Assembly (NCBI GenBank): GCA_002772535.1
Contig: PFDP01000014.1
Span: forward strand, 270,126 to 334,125
Direction: 5' to 3'
Origin: Candidatus Peregrinibacteria bacterium CG10_big_fil_rev_8_21_14_0_10_36_19
Lineage (GTDB): Bacteria; Patescibacteriota; Gracilibacteria; UBA1369; LOWO2-01-FULL-3
DNA: 64,000 bases
This document shows positions 1-10,080 of the stretch, piece by piece; the stretch's first letter is position 1; every line of letters starts with the position of its first letter. The translations under genes were made by a program, and so were the position numbers. Under the pieces are notes generated by a model that made no database searches, was not told the origin of the DNA, and saw only the letters and a program-made list of their open reading frames with translations.

Positions 1-37
1 AAACAAAAAGAATCTTTTGTAGCCAGCGAAACTCCGC

Positions 38-43
38 TATAAT
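38..43 (+). promoter_or_regulatory. -10 element of ftsX
   Basis: A TATAAT hexamer ends 7 bases before the GTG start of ftsX. A weak -35 candidate (TTTTGT, 15-20) sits 17 bases upstream. The spacing puts the expected transcript start at the GTG itself, the leaderless arrangement also seen at 44137 and 54127. Confidence 0.5.
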
Positions 44-50
44 TCATGGC

Positions 51-992
51 GTGAAAACAAATTCCTCATTATCAAATTTGGTAAAACAATCTTTACGCTT
101 AAGCATAAGCAATATTTGGCGTAATAAATTTTTATCCCTTGCAACAATTTTCGTTGTAGGAACAATAATTTTCATTTTTAACATAATTTTAGCAGTAGAC
201 TTCATTGCTAAGGATGCCGTAAACAGCTTAAACCAAAAAGTAGATATCATAGTATATCTCAAAGAAAGCACCACTCCACAACAATCACAAAGCTTAATTA
301 ACGAACTACAAACACTACCAAACATAAACAAAATCAAACACCTTTCAAAAGAAGATGCGTTAAAGCAAATGCAAGCTACACACCCAGACTTATCACTGGC
401 TTTTCAAAAATACGAATTAGGTAACCCTCTACCAGCCAGTATAAATATCAGCACAAATTCACCTGAAGACCATAAAGAAATTAACAGTCTTCTAAAACAA
501 GAAAAATACAGCACCCTGATTTCAAATGTTGTAAGCAATGAAGAATCAACAAACAACGCCATCATGGCAAGTGTATTTAAAAATCTTGTAAAAGTAACAA
601 CTTTCACCAATCAACTAACTTTTTGGCTAATATTCACATTTATAATTGGCGGCAGTTTAATAATACTCAATGCCATACACATCACCATTTTTAATAGAAA
701 AAAAGAAATACAAATAATGAAACTAGTTGGCGCTAGTCATTGGTTTATCAGATCACCTTTCATAATAGAAAGCATCATCTATGGAACTTTATCAATTATA
801 CTGAGCATAATCATGCTTATTGGCATAACAAAAAACATAACAATTGAAGAAAATAATCTATTTCATTACTACTCATTAGGACAATTTTCACTAATCATTT
901 TCGCAGAATTCATAGCAACAATTTTAATAAGTATTTTAAGTTCAAGCATAGCCGTACACGAATACCTACACGATGAGAAACGCGACAGTTAA
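51..992 (+). CDS. ftsX: cell division protein FtsX
   Basis: FtsX is the membrane subunit of the FtsEX complex, which in other bacteria activates peptidoglycan hydrolases at the septum. The 313-residue protein has the family layout: a short cytoplasmic N-terminus, TM1 at about 27-49, an extracellular domain at about 50-185, then three TM segments near 190-213, 238-260 and 278-300. The family motif MKLVGAS lies at 223-229 between TM2 and TM3. The start is GTG, supported by a TATAAT 7 bases upstream. The partner ATPase FtsE would normally lie directly upstream, but the window begins 50 bases before this gene and a promoter sits in that space, so ftsE is either just outside or elsewhere. The 3' end overlaps recO by 20 bases. 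Confidence 0.9.
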   Translation: MKTNSSLSNLVKQSLRLSISNIWRNKFLSLATIFVVGTIIFIFNIILAVDFIAKDAVNSLNQKVDIIVYLKESTTPQQSQSLINELQTLPNINKIKHLSKEDALKQMQATHPDLSLAFQKYELGNPLPASINISTNSPEDHKEINSLLKQEKYSTLISNVVSNEESTNNAIMASVFKNLVKVTTFTNQLTFWLIFTFIIGGSLIILNAIHITIFNRKKEIQIMKLVGASHWFIRSPFIIESIIYGTLSIILSIIMLIGITKNITIEENNLFHYYSLGQFSLIIFAEFIATILISILSSSIAVHEYLHDEKRDS

Positions 993-1572
993 TTGCATCA
1001 TACTGGGACATAAAAACTTCGGAGAATCCGATAAGCTTATTTTTCTATATTCAGAAAAAACTGGAAAAATTAAAGCCATTGCAAAAGGCTCACGAAAAAT
1101 AAACAGCAAATTCACAGGACACTTAGAAACACTAAATTTTTGTACTGTAGAATTATATTTTGGACCAAGAAATATAATAATTACAGAAATAATTAGTGCG
1201 ACATCTCATTTTAAACATCATGAAAATTTAGAAAAATTAACAGCAGTTTTAGAAGTAGCCAAAATCACAAATCAACTTTTATTTGAAACTCAAACAGTAG
1301 AAAATCTACTCTCATTGATCAAAAAAACTATTCAATCAATAAACGCTACAGATAAGCCAAATTTAATATCAACATCATACACAATCAAACTATTAGACCT
1401 CAATGGCCTAATGCCAGATCTCAAAGAAACACAAACTTCATTGCCAGAAAAATACAAAAAATTCTTTCATTTCTTACAAACAAGACCATACAAAGAAATT
1501 GCTAGAATTAAAATAGAACCACAAGAAAATCATTACATACAAACAACCGTAGAAAATATTCTACAATTGTAA
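973..1572 (+). CDS. recO: DNA repair protein RecO, short form
   Basis: RecO helps RecR load RecA onto gapped DNA in the RecFOR pathway. The N-terminus has the RecO OB-fold pattern (ILGHKNFGESDKL, then LYSEKTGKIKAIAKGSRK), followed by an alpha-helical region with LLDLNGLMPDL. The protein is 199 residues, against about 230-250 in typical RecO. The four-cysteine zinc site of many RecO proteins is absent; only one or two isolated Cys are present. The gene overlaps ftsX by 20 bases, so the two are probably cotranscribed, and it runs 12 bases into the end of the convergent rel gene. The RecO call is firm for the N-terminal half and weaker for the C-terminal half. Confidence 0.8.
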   Translation: MRNATVNCIILGHKNFGESDKLIFLYSEKTGKIKAIAKGSRKINSKFTGHLETLNFCTVELYFGPRNIIITEIISATSHFKHHENLEKLTAVLEVAKITNQLLFETQTVENLLSLIKKTIQSINATDKPNLISTSYTIKLLDLNGLMPDLKETQTSLPEKYKKFFHFLQTRPYKEIARIKIEPQENHYIQTTVENILQL

Positions 1573-3465
1573 AAACTCTCTCCAAGTTGCATCTATAGTA
1601 CGCTTGTTGTCCAAACTATTTAAAATTAAACATGAAGACTTATGAACAGTAAGACTATTACCTCTTGTAACATAAGCAATAATTTTATCACCATCAGAAG
1701 GTTTACAACAATTGGCAATCTTTAATGGCAAATCACTTTCACCACCAACCAAAACCCTTCTTTCAATAGAAAGTCCACTAAAATCACGTTCTTTTTTAGC
1801 CTTTTTCACAACAGTGGCTGCCGCCAATTCATCAGCAGGGATAACTTTTTTCAAAACTTCCGTTGGCATCTTTGAAGCCTTTCCAACCTCCTCAATAATC
1901 CCCTCTCTCTCACTAACAGTTAATTTTTTACCCAAATAATTTTTAAACAAAGTATAGTGCTGATCCAAAGGTTCATATCCCAGGCTAATTAATTTTTCAT
2001 TTAATAATTTTTTACCTTTCCTAATATTACTTTCTCTATCTTTAGCACTGCACCATGCCTTAATTTTATTCCTAGCACCATTAGTTTTTGCAATTGCCAA
2101 CCATTGCAACTTAGGCTCAGCATCCTTCCTTGTAACTATCTCAACTATTTCACCATTTCTAAGCTCATAATCTAAGGGAACCACTCTACCATCAACCTTT
2201 GCCATTATGCAGTGATTACCAACATCTGTATGAACAGTATAAGCAAAATCAATCGGACACGCCCCTGCAGGTAAAGATTTCACTTCACCACTTGGAGTCA
2301 AAACAAAAATTCTATCTTTAAATATATCCAACTCAACCTCACTCAAAATTTCATTCTTACTCCTTGAGCCCTGCAAACTTTTAATCAACTGAGATTGAGA
2401 ACTAGATAATATAGCATTACTAGCACCAGTCTCCTTATAGTTCCAGTGCGATGCAATACCATACTCTGCATCATCATGCATCTTTAAAGTTCTAATTTGC
2501 ACCTCTACAGGTTGATCCATACTTTTAGGAGCCAACCCAATTAGAACAGTATGCAAACTTCTATAACCATTGGGTTTCGGGCTCGCAACATAATCTTTGA
2601 AACGAGTGGATAGAGGAGTCCATTTACTATGCAAAAGACCCAAAGCCGCATATAGATGATCCAATTGCTCCTTACCTCCAACTATCTTATCTGGTAACAC
2701 AATCCTAATCGCAAAAATATCATAAAGATCATCCAAAGACACACTTCCTTTAGCATGCATTTTTTTATAAACACTATAATACCCTTTTATCCTCCCCTGA
2801 ACATCAGTACATTTCAAACCTCTCTCTTCAAAAAAAGAGGAAAGCTCCTTTTGTATTAAACTAATAGAAACCTGTCGCTTCTCTTGAACTTTTTTCAAAG
2901 CACCTACAACATCTTCATATTCGCGTGGATATGCATATCTAAATGACAAATCCTCTAATTGCTTCTTCATCAAATGTATACCCAACCTATCGGCAACTGG
3001 AACATACAAATTTAAAGTTTCTTTAGCAAAAACAGCAATATTTTTTTTATCACCATCAAACTTTTTATAGTTTGATAGTTTATAAAATCTGTAAACAAGC
3101 CCAACAAAAATAATTCTCATGTCTTTAGCCATAGCCATAAACAACTTCCTCAAAACTTCAACCTGTGAATTTCTATTATTTACAGCATAATTCAAACCTT
3201 CAAGCTTTTTAACATCAGAAACAATATTTAAAACCGCATGACCAAATTTTTCAATAACCTCAGCGTCACTAATCTCATTATATGAATATAGCTTTTGAAT
3301 TAAAACAGCCAATAAAACATCTTCATTGGGATTCAATGGAGCCACAATGTTTAACAAAGCGCCAACATCCACACCAGCATTAGATGCAATATCGAAGGCT
3401 AAAGCAATACGTTTCTTATTAAAAGAAGCCGCATAATCACCAAGTTTTCGTAAAAATTTTTCCAT
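1561..3465 (-). CDS. rel: RelA/SpoT-family (p)ppGpp synthetase with degenerate hydrolase domain
   Basis: A long Rel-type alarmone enzyme of 634 residues from the ATG at 3465; an upstream in-frame start would add nine unconvincing residues. The order is an HD-like helical region (about 40-160), synthetase (about 225-345, with DYVASPKPNGYRSLHT at 291-306 and EVQIRTLKMHDDAEYGIASHW near 321-341), TGS (383-446), then a C-terminal CC...H...C zinc motif (586-612). A C-terminal ACT domain is not evident. In the first domain the metal-binding HDxxED of active hydrolases is replaced by QKLYSYNE, and the LADR-type motif reads LVYR. It is therefore predicted to make but not degrade (p)ppGpp. It follows the membrane-protein gene at 3493 by 27 bases. 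Confidence 0.9.
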   Translation of the reverse strand: MEKFLRKLGDYAASFNKKRIALAFDIASNAGVDVGALLNIVAPLNPNEDVLLAVLIQKLYSYNEISDAEVIEKFGHAVLNIVSDVKKLEGLNYAVNNRNSQVEVLRKLFMAMAKDMRIIFVGLVYRFYKLSNYKKFDGDKKNIAVFAKETLNLYVPVADRLGIHLMKKQLEDLSFRYAYPREYEDVVGALKKVQEKRQVSISLIQKELSSFFEERGLKCTDVQGRIKGYYSVYKKMHAKGSVSLDDLYDIFAIRIVLPDKIVGGKEQLDHLYAALGLLHSKWTPLSTRFKDYVASPKPNGYRSLHTVLIGLAPKSMDQPVEVQIRTLKMHDDAEYGIASHWNYKETGASNAILSSSQSQLIKSLQGSRSKNEILSEVELDIFKDRIFVLTPSGEVKSLPAGACPIDFAYTVHTDVGNHCIMAKVDGRVVPLDYELRNGEIVEIVTRKDAEPKLQWLAIAKTNGARNKIKAWCSAKDRESNIRKGKKLLNEKLISLGYEPLDQHYTLFKNYLGKKLTVSEREGIIEEVGKASKMPTEVLKKVIPADELAAATVVKKAKKERDFSGLSIERRVLVGGESDLPLKIANCCKPSDGDKIIAYVTRGNSLTVHKSSCLILNSLDNKRTIDATWREFLQL

Positions 3466-3492
3466 AGATGTCCCAGTATAACACCAAGACAA

Positions 3493-4764
3493 CTAAGGAT
3501 TCAAACGAATGATTGCATTAATATCAGAATCAGGAACATCAAACACCCTTACTCCTTTTATTACAGCCTCTTGATTCAAAGTGATATCTTCATATCTAGG
3601 CTTTAAAGCATTCAAAGAGTTTAGATACATTTCGGCCAACAATTTATAGGCATTAAAATCAGCTTTAAGCTTACTAGCCTTTTGAGATAAATCAACAAAA
3701 GCCTGTAACTGATCATAAGCAGTATCCCCATATAAATCTTGTGCCAAATTAAAAAATTGAGTTTCTCGTACAACTTTTTCATCTTCTAAAAGATTAAACT
3801 CAGCCTCAATAGAGTCCATAGAGAGGTTAATTTCATTATAAGCAGCATCACCTTGAACAATTATTTTATTCATATTTTGTAAATACTGTTCAAGAGATTT
3901 TCTTCTATTTGTAGACAAATCCAAAAATTCATAAACGTCAGTATCATATATTTGTTGCAACTGCCTCAACAGTGAAACATAAGCCCCAAACTGCGTTTTA
4001 TTACTCAAAGGCCCACCCACCAAAAGCCCAACATCAACACCTTTTAAATTAGCAAAAGCATCTAAAGGTTCTGCAACTATAGGCGACAACGGATTTGTAA
4101 ACTCAAGCCCAAACACATAGGAAGAAACCAATCCATCAGTACCGTATACGTTGTCGCCATTATCATCATAATCAACTCTGTCATCATTTTTCTCAACTTT
4201 TGGAGTATCAACAACAACAGTTTTATCTATAGAACTACCAACATCACCAACCCCAAATAAGAACACTGCTAACCCAACTATCACTAATAAAAAGAATACA
4301 ACAATACCTATAAAATGACCTTTCCCAATACCAGCTTGTCGCAAAATGTCCCAAAAATCTTCTTTAAAATCAGCCATCAAATCCTCAACAGGCTCATCAT
4401 CTTCAGTTTTAACATCAACAACCTCAGACTCTACAATTTCAGACTCCACCACCTCAGGCTCTACAGCCTCAGGCTCTACTTCTGCCGCCTTAGTTTCAAA
4501 ATCTTCATCAACAAAATCATCATCTTCTTCATCATCAACAACCACATCACCTTCATCAAAAGGAGAAGGCGGAACAATATCAGAATCTCTTTTTTTCCTC
4601 TTTCTCTTACGCTTTTTTGCAGGATCCGCAACTTCTGCTTCTGCATTTTGCTGATTGATTTGATTCCACATTTCAGCGGCCGAATCTTCAGCACTTTTTT
4701 GAGAATCATCTCCCAATCCTTGATTTTCATCATCTCCAATTGGAGAATTGTCATCATTTATCAT
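3493..4764 (-). CDS. single-pass membrane protein with acidic cytoplasmic tail
   Basis: Unrecognised 423-residue protein. Residues 1-145 are strongly acidic and low-complexity, with a basic patch (KKRKRKRKKR) near residue 50 and runs of E-V-E/E-S-E-V repeats. One TM helix follows at about 150-172 (GIVVFFLLVIVGLAVFLFGV). The remaining ~240 residues are predicted extracytoplasmic and mostly helical, ending in a small domain after 380 (ITLNQEAVIKGVRVFD). The topology resembles envelope-anchored proteins common in CPR genomes, and no enzymatic motif is visible. A TATAAT about 24 bases upstream on the minus strand (around 4790) is a likely promoter. The rel gene follows closely and may share the transcript. 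Confidence 0.7.
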   Translation of the reverse strand: MINDDNSPIGDDENQGLGDDSQKSAEDSAAEMWNQINQQNAEAEVADPAKKRKRKRKKRDSDIVPPSPFDEGDVVVDDEEDDDFVDEDFETKAAEVEPEAVEPEVVESEIVESEVVDVKTEDDEPVEDLMADFKEDFWDILRQAGIGKGHFIGIVVFFLLVIVGLAVFLFGVGDVGSSIDKTVVVDTPKVEKNDDRVDYDDNGDNVYGTDGLVSSYVFGLEFTNPLSPIVAEPLDAFANLKGVDVGLLVGGPLSNKTQFGAYVSLLRQLQQIYDTDVYEFLDLSTNRRKSLEQYLQNMNKIIVQGDAAYNEINLSMDSIEAEFNLLEDEKVVRETQFFNLAQDLYGDTAYDQLQAFVDLSQKASKLKADFNAYKLLAEMYLNSLNALKPRYEDITLNQEAVIKGVRVFDVPDSDINAIIRLNP

Positions 4765-4821
4765 AAAAAAACTCTAAATCATTAATATATTATAGCACAA
4801 AAAAGGCTAAAAATACAGCAT

Positions 4822-5364
4822 CTAAATAGAAAATTGCAAAGAAGACAAAAGAAAATCCAAAGAAAAATAAACAAAAATCCCCAAAGCTAATAAAAGTAAT
4901 GAATCATGAATATCTAAACGATGATAAAACCTCAGTAATTTATAAGTAATAACCAATAAAAACACAAAAGCCACAAAGTTTAGAAAGCTAACAAACCCTT
5001 CAAAAGGCATAAACATAAGCAGCGACGGAAAAACAAAAAGAGACATTCCATACGCAATTGGCTTAAAAAAACCAAGATCAACACCTTGACCAGAAAAAAA
5101 TTTACGAGCAGTAAAACTAACAAAATGAATAGCAATCAATAAAGATGCAGCCTTAAAAAAAACACTACCCAAAGCATAACCCAAGAAAACAACCCCCCAT
5201 CCAAAATCAAAATAAGCTAAAAAAAAGTGCAAAATATATGGCAAACTAAATAAAAAGGCAGCACCAAAAAGACGCTCTCGATCTGATGAGATCGAGAGCA
5301 GTCTATTACGTTTCAAAGTTAAAACAGAACCTATATCCTGTAATAATTTACTAAAGAATTCCAT
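4822..5364 (-). CDS. small polytopic membrane protein, Yip1-like
   Basis: A 180-residue protein with four to five hydrophobic helices after an amphipathic N-terminus ([15 protein letters not shown]). The pattern (helical entry, then paired TM helices with a short [14 protein letters not shown] turn) recalls the Yip1/YIF1 superfamily, but I see no diagnostic motif, so this is only a fold-level guess. The start overlaps the 3' end of the pyrophosphatase gene by 14 bases, so it is translated from the same message. That link may hint at membrane energetics or may only reflect gene packing. Confidence 0.6.
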   Translation of the reverse strand: MEFFSKLLQDIGSVLTLKRNRLLSISSDRERLFGAAFLFSLPYILHFFLAYFDFGWGVVFLGYALGSVFFKAASLLIAIHFVSFTARKFFSGQGVDLGFFKPIAYGMSLFVFPSLLMFMPFEGFVSFLNFVAFVFLLVITYKLLRFYHRLDIHDSLLLLALGIFVYFSLDFLLSSLQFSI

Positions 5365-7396
5365 TTGCAGTAAATAGTGTAGCGAAGATTAAAGAAACAA
5401 CAGTCATCAGTTTAATAAGAATGTTGATACTTGGACCAGATGTATCTTTGAAAGGATCACCAACAGTATCTCCCACCACCGCAGCAGCATGAGTGTCAGA
5501 ACCTTTACCTCCTAAATTTCCAGCTTCAACATATTTCTTAGCATTATCCCAAGCACCACCTGAGTTAGCCATAGAAATAGCCAACATTACACCAGACACA
5601 AGAGCACCAGCAAGCAATCCTCCTAGAGCAGTTGAACCAAGAACGTAGCCAACAAACACTGGAACAATTACAGCCATTAAACCTGGAACGATCATTTCGC
5701 GAATAGCAGCTTTAGTTGAGATATCAACACATCTCTTAGTATCACCTTTTGCCTTACCTTCCATCAAACCTTTAATTTCTTTAAATTGTCTTCTAACCTC
5801 TTCAATCATATCAAATGCAGCACGACCTACAGCGGCCATAGTCATAGCAGAGAATAGGAACGGAAGCATTGCACCAATAAAAAGTCCTATAATTACACGA
5901 GGATCCATAATATCAATACTTGGAAGTTGAGCAGCTTGAGTGTAAGCAGCAAAAAGGGCAAGCGATGTCAAAGCAGCAGAACCAATAGCAAAACCTTTAC
6001 CGATAGCAGCAGTAGTGTTACCAGCAGAATCTAAAGCATCAGTTTTCTTTCTAACATCTGCTCCCAATTCAGCCATTTCAGCAATACCACCAGCATTATC
6101 AGCAACAGGACCATATGCATCAACAGCAAGAGAAATACCAAGTGTAGAAAGCATTCCCACAGCCGACATAGCAATACCGTACAATCCAGCAAATTCAAAT
6201 GCTAAGAAAATTGCCAAACAAATAAATAAAACTGGTAACGCAGTAGAAGCATACCCTAAAGCTAAACCTTGAATAATATTTGTGGCAGCCCCAGTCGTAG
6301 AAGCATCAGCAATTTTTTTCACAGGAGAATAATGATCAGAAGTATAGTATTCAGTTAAAAGACCAATAATAATACCAACAACAAGACCAGAAACAACAGC
6401 CACAAAAACATCAAAGCTACCAATTAAACCTTCTTCTGGAATAAAAACACGAGTTAAATAATATGTAGCAACAACCACCAAAGCAGATGAAACCCAAATA
6501 CCATTTTTCAATGCTCCATGTATATTTCCTTTTTTACCAACTTTTACAAAGAAAGTACCTACTACAGCCGAAACAATACCAGCCCCAGCTAAAGCTAATG
6601 GCAGATAAATACCGTCCATGCCAAATGTAGCCAAACCAAGAATCATCGCTGATACAATTGATCCAACATAAGATTCAAAAAGATCTGCACCCATTCCGGC
6701 AACATCACCAACATTATCACCAACATTGTCAGCAATAACTGCAGGATTTCTAGGATCATCCTCTGGAATTCCAGCCTCAACTTTTCCTACTAAATCAGCA
6801 CCAACATCAGCAGCTTTTGTATAAATACCACCACCAACACGTGCAAAAAGAGCAATAGAAGAAGCACCAAGTCCAAAACCTGTAATCACAGATAGCACAG
6901 TGCTAGGAGAAAGCTCCATTACATCAAAGTAAACATAAAAAAGTACAGAAAGCCCAAGCAGACCAAGACCAACCACAGCAAGCCCCATTACTGCACCAGA
7001 TTTAAAAGCCACTCCAAGAGCAGAACCCAAGCTTGTTCTAGCAGCTTCAGCAGTTCTAACATTGGCACTAGTAGCAATACGCATACCAAAAAATCCAGCC
7101 AACACACTACTAATTGCACCATAAACAAATGAAATAGCAGTATACAAACCCTCATTTACATTTTCTGTAGAGGCATCATCTAAAAACAAAAACAGAATAA
7201 CAGCTAAAACCGCTACAAAAACAGCTAAAACTTTATATTCCCTCACCAAGAAAGCCATTGCACCTTCACGAATAGCCAATGCAATTTCTTTCATTTTTTC
7301 ATTACCTTGTGGCTTTTTACCAATAAGATAAGCAAAAACATAAGCCACCACGAGCGCCAGGACGCTAACTGCAGCTGTATAAAATACTACGTTCAT
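5351..7396 (-). CDS. hppA: membrane-bound ion-pumping pyrophosphatase
   Basis: This integral membrane pump couples PPi hydrolysis to H+ (or Na+) export. It is 681 residues with about 16 TM helices, the normal size. Signature sites include the PPi-binding segment [31 protein letters not shown], and the C-terminal [15 protein letters not shown]. The sequence [14 protein letters not shown] has alanine where K+-independent enzymes carry lysine, which places it in the K+-dependent class. Proton versus sodium specificity cannot be settled by eye. No clear Shine-Dalgarno or consensus promoter is seen in the 70 bases upstream. In a fermentative small-genome cell such a pump would recover energy from biosynthetic PPi. 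Confidence 0.95.
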   Translation of the reverse strand: MNVVFYTAAVSVLALVVAYVFAYLIGKKPQGNEKMKEIALAIREGAMAFLVREYKVLAVFVAVLAVILFLFLDDASTENVNEGLYTAISFVYGAISSVLAGFFGMRIATSANVRTAEAARTSLGSALGVAFKSGAVMGLAVVGLGLLGLSVLFYVYFDVMELSPSTVLSVITGFGLGASSIALFARVGGGIYTKAADVGADLVGKVEAGIPEDDPRNPAVIADNVGDNVGDVAGMGADLFESYVGSIVSAMILGLATFGMDGIYLPLALAGAGIVSAVVGTFFVKVGKKGNIHGALKNGIWVSSALVVVATYYLTRVFIPEEGLIGSFDVFVAVVSGLVVGIIIGLLTEYYTSDHYSPVKKIADASTTGAATNIIQGLALGYASTALPVLFICLAIFLAFEFAGLYGIAMSAVGMLSTLGISLAVDAYGPVADNAGGIAEMAELGADVRKKTDALDSAGNTTAAIGKGFAIGSAALTSLALFAAYTQAAQLPSIDIMDPRVIIGLFIGAMLPFLFSAMTMAAVGRAAFDMIEEVRRQFKEIKGLMEGKAKGDTKRCVDISTKAAIREMIVPGLMAVIVPVFVGYVLGSTALGGLLAGALVSGVMLAISMANSGGAWDNAKKYVEAGNLGGKGSDTHAAAVVGDTVGDPFKDTSGPSINILIKLMTVVSLIFATLFTANGIL

Positions 7397-7470
7397 AAGA
7401 AACTAAGTTAAAAACTAATGGTTTACGGCAAGGATTTTAAAGGAAAACCACTAAAAAACCAAGATGAATT

Positions 7471-7944
7471 CTAATAAACATCACCACTAAAACGATCTGC
7501 CACATCAAGAAAAAAATTCTGTAAATCATTTTGTTCAGAAGAATCAGCCCCCCATATATACCCCCATTCTTTTCCAAGCTCATTTTCTACAATAGAATCA
7601 ATTGTAATTTTAAAATTAGCATCATCTGGCAAAGCATTTTGATGATTTTCAGCTAAAATACGAATTACATTTTCAAATTTATCAAAGAACTCCCCTGCCA
7701 AAACACCTTCAGAATCAACATCATCACTCCCCTTAGATAAAAAATGTTTTAAATATTCAACCTCCAAAGAGCGAGATTCATAATCCGGAGTAATATTCAA
7801 ACCAATAGTGTAATTATCAGAATTAGTAACACCCTCAGTAATTAAATAAAAATTTACAGCCCCAACCCTCTCCACATTGGAATTCAAAAAGGTACATGCG
7901 CTCAAAAAAACTGAAAACAAAACCAACAATAATATATTTTTCAT
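7471..7944 (-). CDS. putative lipoprotein
   Basis: A 157-residue protein beginning with a signal peptide and lipobox (LFSVFLSAC, Cys17), so it is predicted to be lipid-anchored on the outer face of the membrane. The mature part is acidic, with no recognised domain; it contains NFYLITEGVTNSDNYTIGLN and a WGYIWGADSS segment near the C-terminus. It lies between hppA and rplY on the same strand with 74- and 68-base gaps and no visible terminators. I cannot assign a function. Confidence 0.7.
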   Translation of the reverse strand: MKNILLLVLFSVFLSACTFLNSNVERVGAVNFYLITEGVTNSDNYTIGLNITPDYESRSLEVEYLKHFLSKGSDDVDSEGVLAGEFFDKFENVIRILAENHQNALPDDANFKITIDSIVENELGKEWGYIWGADSSEQNDLQNFFLDVADRFSGDVY

Positions 7945-8012
7945 AGTTCAAATTATATACTCTAAAGAAAGTATACTAATATATCAGCAAAGGAACAAGT
8001 TCTAAGAAATTA

Positions 8013-8642
8013 TTACTCAGCTGCAGCCTCTCCAGATTCAGCTGATTCAGCAGAATCAGAAGATTCTTCAATTGGAGCTTCAACTTCAACCTTAGGAGCA
8101 GAAACGTTAGCCACTACATCCTCAGGTTCATGTAAAATTACAACAGTAGAAGGAACAACTAGATCTTGAACTCTAACATAAGAGTGAAAATCAACTATAG
8201 AGCTAATATCAACCTCTATAGAATGAATAAGATCTTTTGGAAGACATTCTACCTCAATTTCATGCATATGAGCAGTGAACACACCACCCAACTCTTTTAC
8301 AGCAGGAGCCATACCTACAAATTCCAAAGGAACTTTAGTATGAAGTTTTTCACCCATACGAACATTGATAACATCAACATGAGTAAATCTGTCAGTCGCA
8401 GGATGATAAGAAACATCATGAACTAAAACCAATAAAGGTTTTCCAGCACCAGTATTCAATTCAATAATAGTATTTGAACCAGCTTTTTTGAATAATCTTC
8501 TAAAAGTTTGATAATCAACTTGGAAAGATTGATTTTCAACACCTTTCCCATAATATTCTATTGGTAAAAGATTATTAGCCAACAAATCTTTGGCTTTAAT
8601 ACTTTTATCACGAGTTTGTACATCTAATACTATTGAGTCCAT
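8013..8642 (-). CDS. rplY: 50S ribosomal protein L25/CTC
   Basis: The L25/TL5 family binds 5S rRNA in the large subunit. The 209-residue form has the N-terminal L25 domain (about 1-95: RDKSIKAKDLLANNLLPIEYYGKG, then DVSYHPATDRFTHVDVINV) plus the C-terminal CTC beta domain (PLEFVGMAPAVKELGGV...ECLPKDLIHSIEVDIS). It ends in an acidic Ala/Glu/Ser-rich tail typical of CTC proteins. I place the start at ATG 8642 (MDSIVLDVQ); an upstream in-frame start adds 18 residues unlike the family. The divergent ybaB begins at 8759. Confidence 0.93.
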   Translation of the reverse strand: MDSIVLDVQTRDKSIKAKDLLANNLLPIEYYGKGVENQSFQVDYQTFRRLFKKAGSNTIIELNTGAGKPLLVLVHDVSYHPATDRFTHVDVINVRMGEKLHTKVPLEFVGMAPAVKELGGVFTAHMHEIEVECLPKDLIHSIEVDISSIVDFHSYVRVQDLVVPSTVVILHEPEDVVANVSAPKVEVEAPIEESSDSAESAESGEAAAE

Positions 8643-8758
8643 AAAATTTAAGTAAATTGCGGGGCTTATTCTAATCAATAAGATCATATTGTGCAATAGA
8701 ATTTTGATTAAAGATTTTTTGTGTTAAAATACCGCCCGTATAATTAAAAAAAATAACT

Positions 8759-9049
8759 ATGTTTGACCAAGCAAAAGACCTATATAAACTACAAAAACAA
8801 GCTAAAGAAATTAAAAAGAAGCTAGAAAACACACATATTGAAGCAGAAGAAAATGGAGTTATCATTACAATCAACGGAGAACAAAAAGTTCTAAAAGTAA
8901 CTATTCAAGACGAAATGTTACAAAATAAAACACAACTAGAAGCAAATCTAGAAAAAGCTTTCAACAAAGGAGTGAAAAAAGCACAAGAAATTGGAGCAAG
9001 TATGATGAAAGACATTATGGGAGATTTCAATTTACCAGGAATGAACTAA
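8759..9049 (+). CDS. ybaB: YbaB/EbfC family nucleoid-associated protein
   Basis: A small DNA-binding dimer of 96 residues. The N-terminal helix is coiled-coil-like (MFDQAKDLYKLQKQAKEIKKKL), then a beta segment (VIITINGEQKVLKVTI) and a helix ending in MMKDIMGDFNLPGMN, the family's usual tail. A TATAAT lies about 17 bases upstream of the ATG. The stop overlaps the mltG start as TAATG, indicating translational coupling. In many genomes ybaB sits with recR; here its partner is a cell-wall gene. Confidence 0.9.
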   Translation: MFDQAKDLYKLQKQAKEIKKKLENTHIEAEENGVIITINGEQKVLKVTIQDEMLQNKTQLEANLEKAFNKGVKKAQEIGASMMKDIMGDFNLPGMN

Positions 9050-10080
9050 TGGCTAGAAACAAAAAATTTAAAAGGAAAATAAAAAGATTTATTATTTTCA
9101 CTTTGATAATAAGTCTTTTCCTCTATCACAAATACAGTACATACATTTATGTACCTTTTGACGAAAATAACACAGAAGAAATAGCCATCACGATCAAAAA
9201 AGGCGAATCAATCAAAGAAATTGCTTCAGACCTCAAAGAAAAAAAACTCATAAGGAATGCTTTCACTTTCAGATATTTCATAAAACACAACAATTTAGAT
9301 AAAAACATTTTTGCCGGTAGATTTCACCTACAACAAAGCATGAACGTGCCTAAAATAATAGAAAAATTAAGCAACAAAGCGGATGCCGAATATATCATAA
9401 CAATACAAGAAGGGCTTACAATAAAAGATATAGATGCAAAATTAGTAGAACTAGAATTGATAAAAAGTGGAGATTTCATATCTGCTGTAGAAAATTTCAA
9501 CGGATGGGAGTATTACAATTTTTTAGATAAAGAAGATTTATCCAAATTAAAACTACCACTCGAAGGTTATCTCTACCCAGACACCTACTATCTCGATCCA
9601 GGAACATTTAAACCTCACCATCTCATATATTTAGCACTGGACAATTTTGAAAAAAAATATAGCGAAATAAACAAAAACAGCCCAATACTAAAAAAATATG
9701 GACTAGAAAATGTAATAACCATGGCATCAATCATAGAAAATGAAGTTTTTGGAGAAGTAGACAGAAAAATGGTCTCAGATATTCTATGGAGAAGGCTAGA
9801 AAACGGCTGGACAATAGGAGCAGACGCTACCCTACTATATATCACCGATGACAGAACAATTACAAAATCAGACCTAGCAATAGATTCACCATACAACACT
9901 CGTAAAAACACAGGACTCCCGCCAGGACCAATTTCCAATCCAAGCACAAGCAGTATAAACGCAGCCTTAAATCCAACGCCAAACAACTACTGGTTTTATC
10001 TCACAACTTTAGACACAGGAAAAGTGATCTACGCAAAAACAAACGAAGAACAAAATATAAATAGAGCAAAATACCTTTAA
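9049..10080 (+). CDS. mltG: endolytic murein transglycosylase MltG
   Basis: MltG cleaves nascent glycan strands and so sets their length. The 343-residue protein has an N-terminal basic stretch and one TM (about 11-27), a LysM-like region (ITIKKGESIKEIASDLKEK), then the YceG domain. Diagnostic segments are LKLPLEGYLYPDTYYL, the catalytic-glutamate region NVITMASIIENEVFGE, and the C-terminal SPYNTRKNTGLPPGPISNPS. It is translationally coupled to ybaB (TAATG). The 3' end overlaps the convergent FecR-domain gene by 4 bases. Confidence 0.95.
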   Translation: MARNKKFKRKIKRFIIFTLIISLFLYHKYSTYIYVPFDENNTEEIAITIKKGESIKEIASDLKEKKLIRNAFTFRYFIKHNNLDKNIFAGRFHLQQSMNVPKIIEKLSNKADAEYIITIQEGLTIKDIDAKLVELELIKSGDFISAVENFNGWEYYNFLDKEDLSKLKLPLEGYLYPDTYYLDPGTFKPHHLIYLALDNFEKKYSEINKNSPILKKYGLENVITMASIIENEVFGEVDRKMVSDILWRRLENGWTIGADATLLYITDDRTITKSDLAIDSPYNTRKNTGLPPGPISNPSTSSINAALNPTPNNYWFYLTTLDTGKVIYAKTNEEQNINRAKYL

